In this document: positions 33,924 through 41,764 of the stretch, piece after piece
How positions within the stretch are numbered: the stretch's first letter is position 1
Layout of the letters: every line of letters begins with the position of its first letter
NCBI GenBank assembly: GCA_022592445.1
Contig: JABYQR010000379.1
Span: forward strand, 1-41,764
DNA length: 41,764 bases
Direction: 5' to 3'
DNA from: Cytidiella melzeri
Taxonomy: Eukaryota > Basidiomycota > Agaricomycetes > Polyporales > Irpicaceae
Translations under genes and position numbers: made by a program
Notes under the pieces: generated by a model
What the model was told of the DNA's origin: nothing
Databases searched by the model: none
The model's input: only the letters and a program-made list of their open reading frames with translations

Positions 33924-35637
33924 ATGAACAGCCAGGCTGCGCGTTTTCTTTTCAAGCGAAAGGCCCACGTAAATTGGAAAGGCATCGCGAGCTTGAAGCC
34001 GATCGTAGGGGCTCGGTAAGCTCTGCGGTGGATTCTTGCGTTTCGCGCTGACCCCATCATTGCAGGAATCTTTCGATACGAGCAGACTCTTCATCTGCTT
34101 CAGGTGATCTGCCCCTAGCAGGCGTGCGGGTACTCGAGCTAGGTCAGGTCATCGCAGGCCCGTTTTGCGGCCAACTTCTCGGGTATGTCAAGCGCGTTAT
34201 CTGGGAGTCTACTGACACGGCAGGAGGTTTTCCCAACAGGCACTATGGAGCAGAGATCATAAAGGTCGAGCCGCCTACTACGGGAGATCCTCTGCGCGTT
34301 TGGCGAGAGTTGGACGTAGACGGTGTCAGCCCGTGGTGGCGGAGCATCTCGAGGAACAAGAAGAGTGTAACGATTGATCTGCGTCAGGAAGAGGGACGAC
34401 AGTACGTCTACAATTCTGTCTCATTGTATCGCTGGTAACTAGAACGAGCTACAGACTCGTCAAAAGGCTAGCCCTGCAAAGCGACGTACTCCTGGAGAAC
34501 TTCAAGCCCGGCAGTGAGTTACAATTGTCTCACTACCTTGCACGACTATCTCACCGGATCGCGCAGCTCTAGAAAAGTGGGGGCTTGGACCAAGTGACCT
34601 ACACCCGTCAAACCCCTCGCTCATTTTTACGCGTGTCAGTGGGTACGGTCAGACAGGACCCTGGTCTTCTCGCCCAGGGTACGCCTCAGTCTGCGAGGCA
34701 GAATCCGGCTTCCGTTACATCAACGGTCTACCTGACCCCGAAACGGGGTCACTGTCAGGACCCCCTGTAAGACCCAATATCAGCCTTGGAGACTCAGTCG
34801 CAGGCCTGCATGCTGCGTTTGGTACGGTAAGGGTGAGGTTCACCTCGTCAAATTTAGACAGACTGATATCTTTGAAGGTACTTGCCCTTCTGTCTCGCAA
34901 CGCCAAGCAAGCGGCGGGTAGTGCGGGAGGTCAAACAGTCGATGTCAGTATCTACGAAAGTATGATAAACCTTATGGAAGGTATCATCCCTGAATATGAC
35001 CGCAAGGGCAAGGTCTGTTCGAGTTTGCGAGAATCAACTGGATAGCACCGCTTACACTCCGTTGGGATAGATTCGTGGACCTTCAGGTTCTTCTGTCACA
35101 GGGATTGTACCGACAAACGCGTACCCTTGTCTTCCGTCTCCCAGTGCCCCAGATGAACCGTCATACATAGTTATCGGCGCAAACGCAGACTCCATATACA
35201 ATCGTATGATGAAAGCTTTGGGGCGTGAGGACCTCGTCGGACCTAATTACGCGCACAACCACCACCGGGTCGAGAGACAGACGGAAATCGAAGAGGCCAT
35301 CAGGGATTGGACAAAAAGACGAACACCAGAGCAGGTCGAGGAAATTTTGAGGGATGTAGGTGTTCCGTGTGGGCGGGTGTTTAGCGTGAAAGAGGTTGTC
35401 GAGAACCCACACACGCAGGCGAGGGGGCTTGTGGAGGACGTTTGGGTTGGATCAGAGGAGAAGGGGTGGAACGTGAAGATGGCAAAGGTCACACCGGTAC
35501 TTGAAGGCTGTGACGCAAGGACGAGATGGGCAGGGCCGGAGCTCGGGCAGCACAACCATGAGGTTCTCGTGAAGGAGCTGGGATTGAGCGAAGAGGAACT
35601 GCATGTTCTGCAGGAGAAGGGTGTTGTTGGCCAGTAA
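33924..35637 (+). CDS. class III CoA-transferase (CaiB/BaiF family), probably mitochondrial
   Basis: Seven exons (33924-34015, 34066-34182, 34240-34401, 34455-34513, 34567-34826, 34878-35012, 35071-35637) join in phase to 463 residues. Residues 1-40 are basic and Ser/Ala-rich without acidic residues (RFLFKRKAHVNWKG...), a typical mitochondrial presequence. The catalytic fold follows: GVRVLELGQVIAGPFCGQLL, HYGAEIIKVEPP, SRNKKSVTIDLRQEEGR, DVLLENFKPG, SGYGQTGPWSSRPGY and LGDSVAGLHAAFG. In the last motif Asp219 sits where the family's nucleophilic aspartate forms the acyl-anhydride intermediate. It transfers CoA between carboxylic acids; closest by motifs to the succinyl-CoA:glutarate type (SUGCT), but substrate cannot be fixed. 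Ends 61 bp from the convergent C45 gene. Confidence 0.93.
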
Positions 35638-35698
35638 ATCTGTAAGATTCTACACCTCCGTGTTATATATATGCTATTGTACAACCTTGATATTGTCG

Positions 35699-36933
35699 TC
35701 ACCAAGGCATAGTATATACTGGACGTCCGGACGAGGCTGGTCTGCCTATAAGAACCTCCGCGGTGGGAGACTTGCCACGCTCGAAGGTCATCACGATATT
35801 GAAAATTGTCTCAATAATCTCCGTGCGCGAAAGATCAGCCATGCAGCAGATAGCTTGGGGAGAATTGAAAGTATCTGCGAATACCTTGCGACGAAGAACA
35901 TCTGGTGTTACTTTGCTGGCAAGCTCGTGGCCAACAGTCCCAGCGGCCACAGTTTCGCAAAGCGCGTACGCCCGAGCCAAACGTACAGGAGAGCCGCTCA
36001 ACCAAGGCGGCTCATCCACAAGTTTGTTCTCGAGAAAGTGGTTCGTGTGTACAAGGAGACCGAGCTCGTTCTCCTCGAGGTACGCTCCTCCGCGCGGTGA
36101 GAGCTCGAGTCCCACACCACCGTCTGAATCGGCGATGAGGATGTGCTGGCTGGATGATGCGCCACCAAGGACCTCGATCTTTGCAATCGCAGCCTGTGAC
36201 GAAGTGCACTCCAGTGCAATTCGGAGTAGCAAGTGGACTGGCAAGAGATGGGTGTCGATGGGCTTGGCGCGTATCGCGTTTAGACACACCCCAACCGAAG
36301 CGGAATTGAAGCCAATCTTTCCGACGATACCTGGCTAGTTTACCAATCGCACCACGACCGTCAGCCAAGGGCTCCTCAATTGACCTGGGAACGTACTTCA
36401 ATCACCATCCATATATCCGGCTTCCCCTCTTGACGGATGGACACCAGTGCTAGGTTCTTCCCCACCGCCGTTCTCCAATCCCAATTTTGTGCCAGAATCT
36501 GCTTGTCTGCCAGCTTCCACGACAGTGCAGTACATCCGTCGTCCCACTGACCAAGGGCAATCTCGCTGCGTGCGTTCAGCGCTATGATATCCGTAATGTC
36601 CACGTCCGATGCGCCTATACCATCCGCAATCCCTCGCATCTCCTCTAGTAGATCGGGTGCGAGCTGTCCGATAGTTGCATGATACTCGCTTGCGACAGAA
36701 CGGACCCTGGCCCAGTCAAACTTGCGTACATCTTGAAAGATGTCGCGGTAAATTTCGAGTTGACTGAGGATTTGTGTGCGTAACAGAGTCCCATGCGACA
36801 AGCCCACCTGTAAATAAGGGCATGTCGACTACTACTTCACATTACATCCACAAGACATCAAGCTCACCTCGTACGACGACCCTTTGAGCTCAAGTTTCGG
36901 AATCTTGTGCATGACGCTGCTTGGGTCCCCCAT
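35699..36933 (-). CDS. C45-family Ntn hydrolase (acyl-CoA:6-aminopenicillanate acyltransferase-like)
   Basis: Three exons (36933-36868, 36807-36397, 36334-35699) join in phase to 370 residues, against about 357 for the Penicillium penDE enzyme. The self-processing site is clear: WDDGCTALSW, where cleavage before Cys114 would expose the nucleophile, as at Cys103 in the penicillin enzyme. Other family features are GLSHGTLLRTQI near the start, QNWDWR, the IEPGIVGKIGFNSASVGVCL continuing NAIR block, RIALECTSS, GGASSSQHILIAD and VHTNHFL. No peroxisomal SKL tail (it ends MPW), unlike penDE, so a cytosolic place is more likely. Members hydrolyse or transfer acyl groups on amides; basidiomycetes make no penicillin, so the true substrate is unknown. 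Confidence 0.9.
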
Positions 36934-38435
36934 TGCTGGTAGTTGGCTATCGACTGCTAGATTAGCAGCGTGAGAGGTGCTGTTGTTTGTTTGATAACAC
37001 GATACGACGATTGGACGTTTGCCTTCGCTGCGGATGGCCTGGCATATTTCTCAGGATCACATTTTGCGCTGCGCATTGCTCACCAGGCAATGTACAAAAC
37101 TAATTTGACGGCGCAAAGCGTGAAAAGCTGTAATACACATCTTATCGATTGCATATATTGGCGCGCACCGCGACAGAGGAGTTATACACCTGGACGTTTA
37201 CTTTTGAGACATGATATCAATTCAAGTCGCTCAAAGTGCAGAATCTTACGGAACGATAACAGCACCAGTACGTCTTGAGGCCGTACGACCTCCAACGTCA
37301 GGCCATAGGGATGACAGCGGCACATACTGGAACTACTTTTTCGCCTATCAACGCCTCCACAGTATGAGACTTGGCAGGTTGCATCTTTCATGTTTTGAAT
37401 TCTATTGCAACAGATATTTGTAAGTACACACCTGGTTACTGCCCTGATCTAGTCTCTTCAATCGAGAGACTTGCATGACCATGATGGTGCCATGAGCTTG
37501 AAAGTGATATAGCTACATAATTAGCGCACAGAGCTGTAAGGGATGTATCATGTTACCCCTACGCCGTCGAAATATCGCTGCTGATTGGTCGTTCGTGTGG
37601 GGATGGCACTCCATATCTGGGTTGAATTCGTAGATGAGGGTGTCGCTGGAATGTTTCTTACGAGACGGACTGGCAAACTGAACGCTCAGCTAAGGGGCTG
37701 CTAAAGTGCGATCAACAGGCACCACGACTTATACCAATGAGACAAGTGAGCCTTCTCAGGACTGCTGGCATCTGTCGATGCTTTGTGGGTGGGGTCCGTG
37801 CGATGATCGTAACATGTAAGGGGCATAGAGCTCGCACCTCGCTGCAGTGGTCGCCTGGCTGTGTCGATCTGTGGCTGCGTCAATAAATGGGTGATGCGAC
37901 CAGCGACTGCTTTAGAAAAGTGTGTTCGCGTACCTATTGACGCGAAACAAAAACCTGAGTTGTATTGTGAGGAACAGGCGTACTTAGAGGTGGTGGCGGT
38001 CAGTTGGAGAAAGGGCGGATCCGGATCGGGATATTGAATGGGCCACGTGGGGACGGGTACGCAAACGGAAATACAGGATTGATGTCAAGTTGCCGCCGGT
38101 CATGGTAAAGTCAGTGGCTCGTCCTCCTCAACCCAGAACACAACTGTCTCTCTCTTTGCGACGAGCAGGCCACCGACGCAGCCTACACTCACCTTTTCTC
38201 CTCAGCGACATTCCTATCACCCTCCACGTCCTTCAATCCCCCACACGCGATACCACAACTTGCTCTGATTCGAAGGACCGACAACGGGAAACTACATTTG
38301 CATACCGCAAGGTGCAATCCTAGCTGCTAATCATCTTCGCTGGACGACAGACAAACATTGAGGGCCTGCATCAGAGCACGATAGGCCTCGGTGCATTCAA
38401 GCGACGTCGCTCGAACAACATAGTGCCGCTGGTTC
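36934..38435. other. intergenic, no gene seen
   Basis: A 1.5-kb divergent region between the C45 gene and the next membrane-protein gene. Both promoters should lie here. Frames on either strand are short, without motif or splice logic. Confidence 0.5.
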
Positions 38436-41017
38436 ATGAGTACTGCGTCACCCACAGCCTACCTTCTGTGGGCCATCTTGTCTATACTCGTGAGTCAGCC
38501 TCTTACTTGGCTTGAAGTCTACCCAGCTTGCTGTCCGAACGTCTACTTTCTTCCTCTACTCATTTCTCCGTCAATTATCCTGGTTCTCTTTGTCTACGAG
38601 ATGACTGAGCGTTTGTCGCATCAGTTTCTGGGTTTCCTGCTCTATCATCTCTGGAGCTATGATAAGTTCAGATGCCTCCTTTGGTCCTCTGGCAGACAAC
38701 CTGGGGCGTTCAAACGCATTATGACCGTAAGTGTCCCCCTCGACGTCCATCGAGCTGCCATTCGAGCTGAGGCAATACTCTTAGTATTCGTATATGAGTT
38801 CTGTACCACTATTCGCAGTCTACAGCGTGGCTACTACTGTAATCAAGTTCAAGGAAGGTCAGCCCGCAGACTACATGCGGCATGCTTTGAATGCTCAAGT
38901 TCATATAGGATACACATATACTCAAGATAGTCGTAGTAAGACACACCCTTTTCATACTCTTTCCTGTCAATGACCTCGTCGTACAGTAATTCCGACACCT
39001 CTCGATCTCTACTCACCCGAAAGCAGGCGCTGGATCCTGCCTCTTAATTTCATCTTCAGTTTTGCATGGGGCCTGGAGCTGTAAGTGTTGCCTCTTGTCG
39101 CTCGACTCGTTTTGGACACTAACCTCGTAGAAGCATTACGCACCTAGAAGGTGAGATACGTAGCTTACTTCAGCATATAAAAATGCAGTTCGGTCGCGAC
39201 TGGGTGTTGCTACTGGCTGGCGTTGCGTCAGATGGAGACGGCTGATTGGCACATCTGCGAACCCAACAAGCATGCTACGCACGACGTCACTTCTCAATGG
39301 AATCAACCCATACTAATCGTTGGTGTTTCGTTCTCAATCGCCGCAGAGCTCGCCTTCTGGTTATATCTTCTTCATCAAAATCCCGACAAGGACCCATGGT
39401 TCAACAGTTGGGAATACCGAATGTGGTTCATGGGTCAGTCATTTCCATTCAAGCTAGGAATACACCTTTGGCTAGTAGGAGCACTAACTCTCGGTCACGG
39501 TGTAGGTAGCATCGCCGCGATCTTGGGAATGCCGATCACTGCTGTCGTCGCGCGACACAATGTGGTTACAGTACGTATTGAGTTATCGTACGATGTTTGA
39601 TACATATTCTGATACACCTCAGTTGGATGCTTGGATTTTCCTCATTGGATCATCCGGATCGGGCGGCACGAGCATCTGTTTTATCTATGTTCTCTGGCAG
39701 TTCCCCCAATTCCTGAAGAATGTCAAGGCCATGGGCGCAGATCCTTCCGTTGTCGTGCGGTTAGCTACTTTTTATCAGTTGAACGTGAGTTTAACTCCAC
39801 TATTACATGGTGCCAAGACGCATCAAATGACCCGTAACAGTTGGCTCGGATTGTCTTCAGATTTCTATTTACGGTCCCCCTTTTCGTCCTCGCCTTGGAT
39901 GGCATCACGGGAACCGCTCACAGGATCAACGGAAACATGTAAGTGTGGCATATTTATCATGATTTGTACAGAGCGCTGAGTGGCAAGTAGGTTTTGGACA
40001 GGTATAGCTTTCAAACCGCGACTCTAGGTACAATCGTCTACTGACGCAGTGTGTCACCTCAGACTTCCTCATCATGGGAGGCGGAATCGGTTGCTTTGTG
40101 TCCACGACCATTACCCTCCTTGTGTGTCTTTTCCGTAATCGTTCCACCCTCGCCACCAACCTGCATTTCTTTCCAGATATTTTTCCCTCGTTCAATGGTG
40201 AAAGAATCAGGGTACAAGCCTAGACCGCCGACGACAATGAATTCCCCAAAGAGCCAGCCCGTCACTCCTCCCATACTTTTGTCAGGTCCATTCATGTCCT
40301 CGCAAGGGTACCGTAGTCCGCCACCTCCATCGTCGGAAACTGAAGAGTGGTACGACGAGGAGGAGACGTCTGTTTACCATCCAGACCATATCGCACCGCC
40401 GTATGCCGGAGACCCAATTAGCGAGGTTATACACGCAGGTGTCCACTACGGTTCACAAGGGGTGCACCCAGTGTACCAACGGCAACCATTCCCGCACTCG
40501 CTCTCCAGTCCCCAAATGCTTGCACAGTCGACGCCCATCTCACCTGTTGTTAACTCTCCGCTTCAGCTTGTCCGCGTGGGAACTCAGTCAAGGGGCCAAA
40601 GCACGGTCGTTCCTGTGGAGTTGACCCGGCAATTCAGCCAACAAAGCTCACAGCACAGTCATGGGCTGGGACTGGGGGATATCGAGAGCTCAGAGAGCAC
40701 GCTTGGGAAGAAGACCCTGGATTTACAGGCGTCTCCTTCGTCACTGGAAGATCATGCTGCAGCCTCTCGCCATGTACGAGCTACTAGTACTAGTCACATG
40801 GTCTCAGCTACCAACCGGCGACGTAGTCGTCAAAGGTCGAGACAACCGTCGTTGGGTCTCCATCCGTATCTGAAAACCTTTACGTCTCCCATTGGTCAGT
40901 GATCCCTGGGATTTTTACCTGAAGCGACGTGAAAAGAGGTGCTTACCCCTTCTTTTTCTCAATATAGATTTGGCGGATCTTGGACCACCTCACGATCTAC
41001 CAACGCGGACAGTATGA
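38436..41017 (+). CDS. 538-residue multi-pass membrane protein, function unknown
   Basis: Twelve exons join in phase: 38436-38489, 38625-38726, 38785-38857, 38987-39080, 39131-39150, 39347-39433, 39506-39570, 39623-39784, 39841-39938, 40028-40121, 40177-40894 and 40968-41017. The first 300 residues hold about seven helices: TAYLLWAILSILFLGFLLYH, SYMSSVPLFAVYSVATTVIK, WILPLNFIFSFAWGLELS, LAFWLYLLHQ, GSIAAILGMPITAVVAR, DAWIFLIGSSGSGGTSICFI, ARIVFRFLFTVPLFVLALDG and FLIMGGGIGCFVSTTITLLI. The loop ADPSVVVRLATFYQLN and the FFPRSMVKESGY exit are conserved in a basidiomycete-wide family, from memory. A Ser/Pro-rich tail of about 230 residues contains an acidic patch (EEWYDEEE) and many possible phosphosites. 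Topology is receptor-like, but no ligand or G-protein motif is evident. Confidence 0.82.
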
Positions 41018-41764
41018 CATAGCAGTCATGCGCCGCTGTATGTGGCTCGTCCCGGCTTCCTCTAATCACGCACCTCCATCTTGGCACGTCACGTCATCTT
41101 GTACTTTCAGCGATACCACAGTTTCTTGTTATACCCCCCCCCCCCCCCCCCCCCCCACCTTCTTATTTCAGCTCGACTTATTTCTCCCTATCACACAGCT
41201 CCTTTTATTCTCATCTTGCGCACGTTCAAACTGAAGTTGAGCCTGTGACCAGCTAGGCTTACACGCCAATGGCTACATTGGGACCAGGACATCAGTGTTT
41301 CTCTTACCTTTGTCTGTTTGGGTCGACCGACGATTCCTGTCCTCTTTCTCGTAAAGCCTGCACTACACTATATACACTACTCTACTATAATACCTACCTC
41401 AGTCTCGGCCGGAATTCGACATGTATGTAAACATCAAATTGGGATGTTCACGAAAGAGTGTGGCCACTCGTGTTATATGATTCAGGGTATCTCTGTGTGA
41501 TGTGTGACCATCCTCGTGATTGGGTTGAGTGTACTGTTAGCAGCGAGAATGGTCTTTGCAAGTGGTAGTGGTGGGCCAAGTTCCAGAGTCCGTGGCAACC
41601 TATACATTCAAGATCCTATTGATGTTTGCCACATATATTGTACAATTCTTTTCTTGGGTTTCAAGTGTCCCCGACTGCTCCGGAGCCCTCACGCAGCGAA
41701 TGGCGGGGGCTCTTCATACAATGCGGACCTGGTGCGTGGCGTTGACCTCGTCGCCCTCGTTGAA
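41018..41764. other. intergenic to window end
   Basis: 3' flank of the preceding gene. Beyond the poly-C tract I see no frame, promoter or repeat that would show another gene beginning before the window ends. Confidence 0.45.
41134..41156. repeat. poly(C) homopolymer
   Basis: Twenty-three consecutive C residues, about 115 bp after the stop codon of the membrane-protein gene and probably inside its 3' untranslated region. Length in an assembly is unreliable for such runs. Confidence 0.95.

Noticed and set aside
35247..35705. 152-residue minus-strand frame over the CoA-transferase
   Set aside because: It is the antisense shadow of the last CoA-transferase exon.
35763..36338. 191-residue plus-strand frame over the C45 gene
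   Set aside because: Antisense shadow of the long third exon; the minus strand carries the catalytic motifs.
1..41764. CRISPR arrays, bacterial operons or phage genes
   Set aside because: No regularly spaced repeats; genes are intron-containing and eukaryotic throughout.

Overview
This window is nuclear DNA from a filamentous basidiomycete (Agaricomycetes-like). The evidence is dense genes cut by many 45-80 bp GT-AG introns (one gene has 19 exons), very short exons, TATA boxes close to start codons, and protein families typical of mushrooms. Exon models below were built by eye and accepted only where reading phase was kept across every junction; unresolved ones are marked.

Layout. 1-970: no gene. 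971-6449 (minus): an anion:cation symporter-type MFS transporter and the APC/C activator Cdh1. 7375-9763 (plus): a 705-residue membrane protein with a large ectodomain. 10144-12511: a divergent pair, a 279-residue membrane protein and a small protein with three motifs like the Rae1/Gle2-binding (GLEBS) motif of Nup98. 12725-13801 (minus): an unrecognised protein with an internal duplication. 14642-17902: transposon island, made of a 432-bp TA-flanked inverted-repeat element (MITE), a CT microsatellite and a 2.05-kb LTR element carrying only gag. 18733-20597: a bacterial-type mannose-1-phosphate guanylyltransferase with an added coiled-coil N-terminus. 21.6-27.6 kb: multi-pass membrane proteins, one apparently damaged by a frameshift and one built from 15 tiny exons. 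28307-29841 (minus): a 492-residue fungal protein of unknown function. 31465-36933: small-molecule enzymes, namely a 6-phosphogluconolactonase-like propeller, a mitochondrial class III CoA-transferase and, tail to tail with it, a C45 (isopenicillin-N acyltransferase-like) Ntn hydrolase. 38436-41017: a 538-residue multi-pass membrane protein.

How they relate. Most genes look like independent housekeeping or lineage-specific genes. The groupings that may mean something are the multi-pass membrane proteins (21.6-27.6 kb and 38.4-41 kb), the acyl-CoA-related pair at 33.9-36.9 kb, and the retroelement/MITE island at 14.6-17.9 kb. The most novel-looking items are the GLEBS-repeat protein, the gag-only LTR element, the micro-exon gene, and the optional intron that would splice out a frameshift.
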